From positions 1-6,467 of the forward strand of contig PMJA01000199.1 of the NCBI GenBank assembly GCA_003158415.1: a stretch of 6,467 nt of DNA. The letters are read 5' to 3'. This document shows, piece by piece, positions 1 to 5,480 of the stretch (position 1 is the stretch's first letter; each line of letters begins with the position of its first letter). Source of the DNA: Methylobacter sp. GTDB lineage: Bacteria > Pseudomonadota > Gammaproteobacteria > Methylococcales > Methylomonadaceae. The notes below the pieces were generated by a model that searched no databases, had not been told where the DNA came from, and saw only the letters and a program-made list of their open reading frames with translations. A program made the translations under genes and the position numbers.

Positions 1-986
1 ACATCGGAAGCCACGACCAATCGTCCCTGCGCCATCGCTTCCAGCGGTTTTAAGGGAGTGACCAAATCGGTCAGGCGCATGGATAAACGCGGATAAACGA
101 AAATATCGACCTGGTTGTAGTAGTCCTGCACTTGTTCGTGAGGGACGCGACCGGTAAAGATAACCTGCTGCTCCAGCCCCAATTCTTGGGTCTTTTGTCT
201 AATCAGCGATTCCTGCGGACCGCCGCCTACCAGTAACAACCGGGTTTCCGGCTGTTTTTCCAGGATGGCCGACAACGCCTCCAATAACAGTGGCAAGCCC
301 TCGTAAGCATAGAACGAACCGATAAAGCCCAGGACGGTCTTGTTCTGCAAGCCCAGTTGAGTCCTTAATGTTTGATCCGGATCGGCTCCATAGGGGAAGT
401 GCTCTATATCGACCGCATTGGGTATCACGGTGATTTTTTCTGCCGGTATGCCTCTCGATATGATGTCCGCACGCAAACCTTCGCATATCGTGGTGATGGC
501 GTCGGCTTGCTTAAAAACGTAAGTTTCCAGCATTTTTGTACAGCGATAACGCAAACCGCCTTCGGTCGCTGTGCCGTGATCGACGGCGGCATCTTCCCAA
601 AAGGCCCGGCATTCATAAACCAACGGAATGTTGTGTTTTTTGGCGGCTTTCAGTGCAGCCAGGCCATTGAGTGCCGGGGAATGGGCGTGTAGTATATCAG
701 GTTTTAGTTGCGGAATAATTTCATCCAGCCGTTTTGCCAATGACTGCACGATAGCCCACTGGTTAAGAACCGGCAGCTGCGCTAATAAACCGTTGGGCTG
801 TGCCGAACGATAGAAACTCAAGCCATCTATTTCTTCGACAGGAGCAAGAGCGCCGCTGTGTTTGGCTGACGTGACATGAAACGTTTCCCAGCCCAGCTTA
901 CGTTGTTGTTCTAAAATGGCTTTGGTGCGGAAGGTATAGCCGCTGTGCAGGGGGATGGAATGGTCGAGTATATGAAGTATTTTCAT
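1..986 (-). CDS. Glycosyltransferase family 4 protein, exosortase A/PEP-CTERM-associated type (C-terminus cut by window edge)
   Basis: A GT-B fold glycosyltransferase expected to transfer a sugar from a nucleotide-sugar donor during exopolysaccharide assembly at the cytoplasmic face of the membrane. The frame is open from the ATG at 986 to the left edge (328 whole codons). The N-terminus MKILHILDHSIPLHSGYTF is what I recall as the opening of the exosortase A-associated GT family (TIGR04063-like). Other visible landmarks are HAHSP (residues 100-104), YECRAFWEDAAVDHG (124-138), the start of the donor domain GFIGSFYAYEG (220-230), LVGGGPQE (252-259) and the donor-binding LKPLEAMAQG (312-321, Glu316). 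Family members are about 400 aa, so roughly 70-80 residues lie outside the window. It starts 53 bp after the nucleotidyltransferase gene on the same strand and lacks a clear Shine-Dalgarno. It may be the last gene of that operon or the first of an exopolysaccharide cluster to the left. Family assignment is firm; the sugar and acceptor are unknown. Confidence 0.93.
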   Translation of the reverse strand, partial: MKILHILDHSIPLHSGYTFRTKAILEQQRKLGWETFHVTSAKHSGALAPVEEIDGLSFYRSAQPNGLLAQLPVLNQWAIVQSLAKRLDEIIPQLKPDILHAHSPALNGLAALKAAKKHNIPLVYECRAFWEDAAVDHGTATEGGLRYRCTKMLETYVFKQADAITTICEGLRADIISRGIPAEKITVIPNAVDIEHFPYGADPDQTLRTQLGLQNKTVLGFIGSFYAYEGLPLLLEALSAILEKQPETRLLLVGGGPQESLIRQKTQELGLEQQVIFTGRVPHEQVQDYYNQVDIFVYPRLSMRLTDLVTPLKPLEAMAQGRLVVASD

Positions 987-1020
987 ACGGTTTATTGACG
1001 GGTAGTGAGCAATGGCGGGA

Positions 1021-1026
1021 ATTATA
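1021..1026 (-). promoter_or_regulatory. Possible -10 element upstream of the glycosyltransferase gene
   Basis: The minus strand reads TATAAT, a perfect sigma70 -10 hexamer, inside the 53-bp gap between the nucleotidyltransferase stop and the glycosyltransferase ATG. No convincing -35 is found 16-18 nt upstream, where the sequence lies in the end of the nucleotidyltransferase gene (ACAGCA-like). It could give the glycosyltransferase gene its own transcript, or be chance in an AT-rich gap. Confidence 0.3.
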
Positions 1027-1039
1027 GCGTGCCTGACAC

Positions 1040-2128
1040 TCAGTGCTGTTTTTTTCCAGTCGCACGTCTATAGGCTTTGCGTAATAAATGTGGAATCATC
1101 AAATAGACCGGCATTTTTAACCAATGCGATCTGACGAACAACAACCAGCGCGCCAGACCTGTCCAGCGGTTATCGCAGCTGTCATGGATGGGCATCAGCG
1201 CCCTTAAAAATAACGCATCTATCAGTGCCGTCTTAAGCCGGTTGGGCGACTGTTGCTGGGAAGCTTTAAGGACGTGTCCCGGTACTGGGGTTTGTAAAAT
1301 ATGATGGCTATAGCGGAGCGCATAATACAGCGGGATTTGTTGTTGGAGTTCATCGGCGCGTTGCAGTAACGATGCCCAGAAATTTTCTTGTGTAGAAAAT
1401 TCCTTAAGCAATAAATCCAGGTCGGATAAATCCCGCAAACCTTGAGTAAATTCGCCCTCGTGGAACAAATGCGCAGCACTGTGCAAAACCCTATCTTCGG
1501 GGGCTAACACCCAGATATTTTGTTCAGGAATTTTGACACTATTGGCCAACAACTGGTTGGCGTCCGGGCAAAATCGGGTGGTCTTGGGCAAAATGTTATG
1601 GTGTACGTCGATGGATGTTTGGCGCTTTAAATGCCTTAGCGGCGGGATTTCATGCATCCATTGCCGGTAATATTTCTGGTCGTAGGGATCGAGTGTGTTG
1701 GTCATCCATCCCGCCTTGATCAGCGCCATTTCTACTTCCAGCAATTTATCTTCCGGCACCAGAATATCCACATCTGAAAACAGGCGGCCTTTAGCCGCTT
1801 TATTTTCGGCAATAAAGTAAGCCGAGCCTTTTAATAAAACCAGCGGCACATTAACGGCTGTTAACGCATTCTGGATACAATTTATTTCCCATTGCAAGGA
1901 AATATAAAAACGATCTGCATAAGCTTGTGCTGATTTAATATGTGCGAGCGGCTGTGCAGGCAGTTGGTTGGACAGACTGGTTGAGTCAAATAAATATCCC
2001 AGTCTTACCAGTAAGTTAGCGCTACGCGCCTGCCTGATCAGCAAATCCCATTGGTGCAAATTGAAGTTAAGCGCCAGCCGGGGTTCTATGAGCACCGAGC
2101 ATAAAATGGGTGGTTGAGGCGGTTTCAA
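1040..2128 (-). CDS. Nucleotidyltransferase-fold family protein of the HPr-rel-A cassette (NTP_transf_5-like)
   Basis: A 362-aa soluble protein with the polymerase-beta-type nucleotidyltransferase core. LVLLKGSAY (97-104) is followed by GRLFSDVDILV (114-124), whose Asp119 and Asp121 form the expected metal-binding DxD, and by SIDVHHNILP (172-181), where Asp174 would be the third carboxylate. A second conserved block, HLFHEGEFTQGLRDLSDLDLLL, spans 220-241. This matches the uncharacterised nucleotidyltransferase family (PF14907 type) that accompanies HprK-related kinases. The substrate is unknown; transfer of NMP to a protein, sugar or small molecule is possible. The earliest start is TTG at 2128, overlapping the kinase stop as TTGA, with GGAA about 8 nt upstream. 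No in-frame ATG is close by, so the rare TTG with translational coupling is the best reading. The C-terminus is basic (RKAYRRATGKKQH). Third member of the PqqD-kinase-nucleotidyltransferase cassette. Confidence 0.85.
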   Translation of the reverse strand: MKPPQPPILCSVLIEPRLALNFNLHQWDLLIRQARSANLLVRLGYLFDSTSLSNQLPAQPLAHIKSAQAYADRFYISLQWEINCIQNALTAVNVPLVLLKGSAYFIAENKAAKGRLFSDVDILVPEDKLLEVEMALIKAGWMTNTLDPYDQKYYRQWMHEIPPLRHLKRQTSIDVHHNILPKTTRFCPDANQLLANSVKIPEQNIWVLAPEDRVLHSAAHLFHEGEFTQGLRDLSDLDLLLKEFSTQENFWASLLQRADELQQQIPLYYALRYSHHILQTPVPGHVLKASQQQSPNRLKTALIDALFLRALMPIHDSCDNRWTGLARWLLFVRSHWLKMPVYLMIPHLLRKAYRRATGKKQH

Positions 2129-3030
2129 TGGGCTAGTTCCGTAAATAACGCCACGGCTTCCTCAAGATTGCTGTACTTGAATTCATAACAATCGCTGGCA
2201 TCGACTAAATCGCCGACGCTATTAAAGCCCTGAAGCCCTAAGATATTATAATTAAAACAGTTTTCAGCAACCTTTAATAGCGCCCGGCTTTTACTCAACG
2301 GCGTTAGCTCAGTTTTCGAGCCTTTCAGATAGCTGGGAAAAATCAGCTTGGCCGGTTGGACTGGAATTTCACCCAGGTTCACACTGTCATCAGGCGGGCG
2401 TACATGCCCTATCGCACCTTTTGCCGTATTCTTAATCACCGGCCCCATAATCACATCCGGCGCAAAGTCGCGAATAACGTCAAGAGACCTGTTTTTTAGG
2501 CTGATGGGTCGCGGTATGGGATAGACCCAGCCATCGGCCACTGAAAGCAGCGTCATTTCATCGGAAAGCAGTCGCCAACCCCGGCTCACCAAGGCCGCGC
2601 ACAGCGTGCTTTTGCCGCTGCCGGGGGTGCCGGGAAATATAAACGCCTGTCCATTGCGCTCCACGACGGCGGCATGAATTACCAGATAGTGATGGGAGTG
2701 ATTGGCTATGCACCAGTTTAAGCCCCATTCAAACAATGCGGAAGCCTGTTTATAAGGCAAGGGTTTGAAAGGGATATGACCATCGAATGAAAAATTGACG
2801 TTCGCGCGAAAAAAACGGCGCAGTTTGGATGGCGGCGCTATCGACGTATAAAAGTCTATGAATGCGGTATGATCGACAACATCGAAAGCGCCATAAAGGC
2901 CTAACAAATGGTCGGCGACGGTGGCCACAGGAGAGGATAGGCATACATTAAATCCGCCTACTTTTAATCTAAGCCCGTCGTTATTCAGTGCCTGAATGAC
3001 CGCCTTTTTTGAAAGCGTCGCAAGTTTCAC
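2125..3030 (-). CDS. HprK-related kinase A
   Basis: A 301-aa protein with a P-loop kinase domain like that of HPr kinase/phosphorylase. VIHAAVVERNGQAFIFPG (117-134) leads into the Walker A PGTPGSGKST (133-142, Lys140), followed by GWRLLSDEMTLL (151-162), whose Asp157-Glu158 occupy the place of the catalytic/Mg-binding acidic pair of HprK. PIPRPISLKN (171-180) is a block I associate with the HprK-related A family. The N-terminal about 110 residues do not resemble the N-domain of true HprK, and no HPr (ptsH) or PTS gene is in the window, so classical Ser46-HPr phosphorylation is unlikely. The start is GTG at 3030, overlapping the PqqD-like stop as GTGA; its stop overlaps the next start as TTGA. 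Tight coupling on both sides argues for one complex or pathway. Kinase activity is expected from the motifs; the target is not known, and the Tat-signal protein upstream is the obvious candidate. Confidence 0.88.
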   Translation of the reverse strand: MKLATLSKKAVIQALNNDGLRLKVGGFNVCLSSPVATVADHLLGLYGAFDVVDHTAFIDFYTSIAPPSKLRRFFRANVNFSFDGHIPFKPLPYKQASALFEWGLNWCIANHSHHYLVIHAAVVERNGQAFIFPGTPGSGKSTLCAALVSRGWRLLSDEMTLLSVADGWVYPIPRPISLKNRSLDVIRDFAPDVIMGPVIKNTAKGAIGHVRPPDDSVNLGEIPVQPAKLIFPSYLKGSKTELTPLSKSRALLKVAENCFNYNILGLQGFNSVGDLVDASDCYEFKYSNLEEAVALFTELAH

Positions 3031-3326
3031 GCAGGTGTGTTTTCCGTCACTACAATTAAACCTAATTTTTGGTATTGCAGGATTAAGTTATCCAAAACCT
3101 CTTCCACATCGAAATCAATATCCCATTCGAAAACGCTATGCAGGCTTTGCAGTAGTTGTGTTCGAGTGGCTGTTTTTTCTGAAATCAGTCTAAAAATTTC
3201 TGTTCCCATATCGTCGATCAGATGCGTTTCCCCCGTCAACTGATTGTAGAGAACGCACTCATTATCCCAAAAACGGCAGCAGATTAAGCGATTCTTAGGA
3301 AGCGTAATTATACAAGCGCCAGACAT
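3027..3326 (-). CDS. PqqD-like peptide-binding protein of the HPr-rel-A system
   Basis: A 99-aa protein with the small winged-helix PqqD fold, the RiPP recognition element that in other pathways binds the leader of a precursor peptide and presents it to modifying enzymes. Visible family traits are the N-terminal beta region with FWDNECVLYNQLTGETHLID (19-38), then an acidic helix-turn-helix-like part with EIFRLISEKTATRTQLLQSL (43-62) and DVEEVLDNLILQYQKLGLI (73-91). Length is normal for a stand-alone PqqD. There is no radical SAM partner in the window; its partners are an HprK-like kinase and a nucleotidyltransferase, encoded directly downstream with a 4-bp overlap. ATG start; the Tat-signal gene ends 16 bp upstream and the Shine-Dalgarno is weak (AAAGAA across that stop), suggesting coupling. 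Role as a substrate-presenting adaptor is inferred from the fold. Confidence 0.85.
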   Translation of the reverse strand: MSGACIITLPKNRLICCRFWDNECVLYNQLTGETHLIDDMGTEIFRLISEKTATRTQLLQSLHSVFEWDIDFDVEEVLDNLILQYQKLGLIVVTENTPA

Positions 3327-3342
3327 GAATACGTGTAGTTCT

Positions 3343-3915
3343 TTAGACCCATGTAGTTGGTAAATAGGCTATTACCTGCGCACTGGTAGCGGGTATACTT
3401 GTGTAACCGGGCACTGCTTGTGTTCCCGCTTGAATTGCTTTAACATCGGCAACCTGTAATGGGTAGGTGGTAGCATTAGCCGCATTCAAGAGGGCTGCAA
3501 TGAAGTCTTGTTTTAATGTATCTGCTGGATCAGTAGAGCATAGAATAGCTCTCATAGTTCGGATTTCTGAGACAGATCCTGTCACGAGACTTGTTGCTAA
3601 AAAAGCATTCCCATCATTCCACTTAGAACCATCAGTAGCGGTGCAGTTAGTGCTATTACTATAAGGACTTGGCCAGCTACTAATATCTTTCCAATAAATG
3701 GGGCTATATCCTGTGGTGCAACTGCCGGCACCGACATTAGATACATTGCCTGATATTAATTCTGATCCACACAGGGTATTGCCAAATACCGAGGGGCTGG
3801 ATAGGGTTAAAATAACGGGCGCGGCAACTCCCGCACCTTTAATAAACCGGCGTCTTTTTTCCACAGCCGCATCTTCTGTCGTCTTGTTTGGATTGTGTGG
3901 TTCTTGATTACTCAT
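3343..3915 (-). CDS. Twin-arginine-signal exported protein, Ser/Thr-rich; candidate target of the HPr-rel-A cassette
   Basis: A 190-aa protein of unknown function. The hydrophilic n-region ends in KRRRFIKG (20-27), a good twin-arginine motif (Arg21-Arg22, Phe24, Lys26), followed by a hydrophobic stretch GVAAPVILTL (29-38) and a likely signal peptidase site near SVFG/N (42-46). It should therefore cross the inner membrane folded, via Tat. The mature part has four cysteines (49, 66, 91, 126), and Ser plus Thr make up about a quarter of residues. It also has GYSPIYWKDISSWP (69-82), resembling from memory a 'SPGYWKNHxxxWP' motif in small exported proteins of exosortase-bearing bacteria, and a C-terminal FIAALLNA plus YPLQVADV (138-158). 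No catalytic motif, PEP-CTERM anchor or later transmembrane segment is seen. ATG start with AGAGAG about 5 nt upstream. First gene of the operon, 16 bp before the PqqD-like gene, with visibly more AT-rich codons than aspC or uvrB. Function as modification substrate is inference. Confidence 0.8.
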   Translation of the reverse strand: MSNQEPHNPNKTTEDAAVEKRRRFIKGAGVAAPVILTLSSPSVFGNTLCGSELISGNVSNVGAGSCTTGYSPIYWKDISSWPSPYSNSTNCTATDGSKWNDGNAFLATSLVTGSVSEIRTMRAILCSTDPADTLKQDFIAALLNAANATTYPLQVADVKAIQAGTQAVPGYTSIPATSAQVIAYLPTTWV

Positions 3916-3947
3916 GATAGCTCTCTGGGAAATGGATGGTTTCGAAG

Positions 3948-3977
3948 ACTGCCTTAACAGTAGCCCTTAGACGCTAC
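3948..3977 (-). promoter_or_regulatory. Two small tandem hairpins in the leader of the Tat-signal operon
   Basis: In the leftward transcript, GTAGC (3977-3973) pairs with GCTAC (3964-3960) around an 8-nt loop. Directly after it, ACTG (3961-3958) can pair with CAGT (3951-3948) around a 6-nt loop. Both loops end in TAAGG. They lie about 35-60 nt before the start codon. The stems are short and share two bases, so both may not form at once. A post-transcriptional binding site is possible but unproven. Confidence 0.25.
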
Positions 3978-4018
3978 AAACTACAGGATATAAACCCGCT
4001 AAATCAATAGTATTTTGT

Positions 4019-4032
4019 CCCTACCAATAGGG
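4019..4032. promoter_or_regulatory. 14-bp palindrome, possible operator for the Tat-signal/HPr-rel-A operon
   Basis: CCCTACCAATAGGG has perfect 5-bp arms (CCCTA/TAGGG) around a 4-bp spacer, in the non-coding region about 105 bp upstream of the Tat-signal gene and about 25 bp downstream of the predicted promoter -10. The size and symmetry fit a dimeric regulator such as a NarL/LuxR-type response regulator, but no regulator can be named. It is too short and lacks a T-tract to act as a terminator. Confidence 0.35.
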
Positions 4033-4056
4033 GAAACGCTATTAAATAACACGATC

Positions 4057-4085
4057 TTTATAACAGTATACTTCAACACAGGCAA
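4057..4085 (-). promoter_or_regulatory. Predicted sigma70-type promoter of the Tat-signal/PqqD/kinase/nucleotidyltransferase operon
   Basis: On the minus strand a -35-like TTGCCT (4085-4080, 4 of 6 matches) is separated by 17 bp from TATAAA (4062-4057, 5 of 6). Transcription would begin near 4050 and give an mRNA leader of about 135 nt that contains the palindrome and the two small hairpins. No sigma54 -24/-12 signature (GG-N10-GC) was seen closer to the gene. Confidence 0.45.
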
Positions 4086-4151
4086 GCGCCTAAATAAATT
4101 CAGTCGATGTACTTGTAAAGAAGGAATCTGTTGATGCCGGTATGTTTATTC

Positions 4152-4180
4152 GTTGGGGGTTCGCTTAGACTCCCCCCAAC
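4152..4180 (-). terminator. GC-rich hairpin after the aminotransferase gene, possible terminator
   Basis: GTTGGGGG (4152-4159) and CCCCCAAC (4173-4180) form a perfect 8-bp stem with a 13-nt loop, beginning about 14 nt after the aspC stop codon in the direction of transcription. Its position suits a transcript end separating aspC from the Tat-signal operon. The sequence that follows in the leftward transcript (GAATAAACAT) is AU-rich but not a true U-tract, so intrinsic termination may be weak. Confidence 0.5.
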
Positions 4181-4194
4181 TTACCTGCAAAAGC

Positions 4195-5376
4195 TTAAAT
4201 CGCTTTCTTAATCCGCTCCAACGCGTTTTGCAGATTAGCCATGCTGGTGGCTATTGAAATCCGGATATGGCCTTCGGTGCCGAAGGCGGAACCCGGCACC
4301 AAAGCAACGCCTGCTTTTTCGATTAAATAATCGGAAAATTCCAAATCGTTGTTAATGCCGTCCAAGCGGGCGATCAGTTTTTCCACATTAGGGAAGACAT
4401 AAAACGTGCCGTCGGTTGCTAGGCATTCCACGCCGTCTATGCTGTTGAGCTCAGCCACCACATAATCGTGACGTTTTTTAAATTCCACGCACATATCGCT
4501 GATAAAGCTTTGATCGCCTGTTAATGCAGCTTCGGCGGCATATTGCGAAATCGACGTCGGATTGGATGTGCTTTGCGATTGTATCGTACACATGGCTTCA
4601 ATCAGATCAGCCGGGCCTGCGGCATAACCGATGCGCCAGCCAGTCATGGAATAAGCCTTGGATACGCCGTTCATGACCACGGTGCGGTCATAAAATTCAG
4701 GATGTGCGTTTAAAATATTAACAAACGAGCCTTGATTCCACAGGATATGTTCATACATATCGTCGGTGGCAATGATAATATTGGGGTAATCCGCCAGCAC
4801 GTCGCCCAGGGCTTTCAGTTCTTCCAGGCTATAAGCCACGCCCGATGGATTGGAGGGGCTGTTGATAAAGATCAACCGGGTTTTATCGGTAATCGCGGCG
4901 CGTAGTTGTGCCGGTGTAATTTTAAAATGTTGCGCTTGTGTGGTTTCGATAATAACCGGTACGCCGTCGGCTAATAACACCATATCGGGATAAGACACCC
5001 AGAATGGCGCGGGTATAATCACTTCGTCACCGGCATTCAACAAGGCTTGGGTGAGGTTATACGAACTTTGTTTGCCGCCGCAGGAAACCAGAACCTGTTT
5101 GGGCTGGTAATCCAGACCGTTATCGTTTTTAAATTTTGCGATAATGGCTTTTTTAAGGCTGGCTGTGCCGTCGACGGCAGTATATTTGGTAAAACCGCTG
5201 TCCATCGCCTTAACAGCGGCAGCTTTAATATGATCCGGCGTATCAAAGTCGGGTTCGCCTGCGCCCAGACCGATAATATCTTTGCCTGCGGCGCGCATTT
5301 GCGCGGCCCTGGCGGTAATCGCCAAGGTAGGTGAAGGTTTAACTGCCTGGACTCTGTTAGAAAGTGTGATGCTCAT
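4195..5376 (-). CDS. aspC: Aspartate aminotransferase (PLP-dependent class I, subgroup I-beta type)
   Basis: A full-length, 393-aa cytoplasmic fold-type I aminotransferase expected to interconvert aspartate and 2-oxoglutarate with oxaloacetate and glutamate. The PLP lysine is Lys240 in VSKAYSMTGWRIGY. NSPSNPSG (172-179, Asn176) and ATDDMYEH (203-210, Asp205, Tyr208) hold the cofactor, and HIRISIA (370-376) carries Arg372, which binds the substrate alpha-carboxylate. The start (SNRVQAVKPSPT, GLGAGEPDFDTP) and GGKQ (100-103) resemble the Thermus-type enzyme as I remember it. Thr17 and Lys101 match residues linked there to recognition of acidic side chains, so aspartate is the likely substrate. 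Some I-beta members also transaminate prephenate, which cannot be excluded. ATG start with a weak GGCGGA just upstream, behind a good promoter. It reads away from uvrB and appears to be its own transcription unit. The symbol aatA is also used for this type. Confidence 0.94.
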   Translation of the reverse strand: MSITLSNRVQAVKPSPTLAITARAAQMRAAGKDIIGLGAGEPDFDTPDHIKAAAVKAMDSGFTKYTAVDGTASLKKAIIAKFKNDNGLDYQPKQVLVSCGGKQSSYNLTQALLNAGDEVIIPAPFWVSYPDMVLLADGVPVIIETTQAQHFKITPAQLRAAITDKTRLIFINSPSNPSGVAYSLEELKALGDVLADYPNIIIATDDMYEHILWNQGSFVNILNAHPEFYDRTVVMNGVSKAYSMTGWRIGYAAGPADLIEAMCTIQSQSTSNPTSISQYAAEAALTGDQSFISDMCVEFKKRHDYVVAELNSIDGVECLATDGTFYVFPNVEKLIARLDGINNDLEFSDYLIEKAGVALVPGSAFGTEGHIRISIATSMANLQNALERIKKAI

Positions 5377-5412
5377 GTTCCGCCATATTAGATAATGTGT
5401 AAAATGATGGTA

Positions 5413-5441
5413 ATTATACGCTATGTACTATGGCTTGCTAA
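5413..5441 (-). promoter_or_regulatory. Predicted sigma70 promoter of the aspartate aminotransferase gene
   Basis: The minus strand has TTAGCA (5441-5436, 4 of 6 to the -35 consensus), a 17-bp spacer and a perfect TATAAT (5418-5413). Transcription would start near 5406 and leave a leader of about 30 nt before the ATG. This is the strongest promoter-like match in the window. Confidence 0.6.
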
Positions 5442-5480
5442 TAACCCGATGTGAAAAATGCCTGCTTATTGAGAAATTAA

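Noticed and set aside
199..813. Open frames on both strands inside 199-813
   Set aside because: They overlap the strongly recognisable glycosyltransferase in another frame, and their translations show no family features.
2125..3030. True HPr kinase/phosphorylase (hprK)
   Set aside because: The P-loop half is similar, but the N-terminal part does not look like HprK and no PTS gene is nearby; the cassette context points to HprK-related kinase A.
3343..3400. PEP-CTERM sorting signal at the end of the Tat-signal protein
   Set aside because: The C-terminus has no PEP motif followed by a membrane segment and basic cluster.
3769..3789. Lipobox at Cys49 of the Tat-signal protein
   Set aside because: The residues before Cys49 (FGNTL) do not match the L-[AS]-[GA]-C pattern, so a lipoprotein is not supported.
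3698..3907. Plus-strand open frame opposite the Tat-signal gene
   Set aside because: The minus-strand frame has a start with ribosome site, a coherent Tat signal and operon spacing; the plus-strand frame has none of these.
3916..4194. Hidden small gene or RNA gene in the non-coding stretch
   Set aside because: No open frame with ribosome site and no tRNA-like or recognised riboswitch fold was seen; only the promoter, palindrome and hairpins listed.
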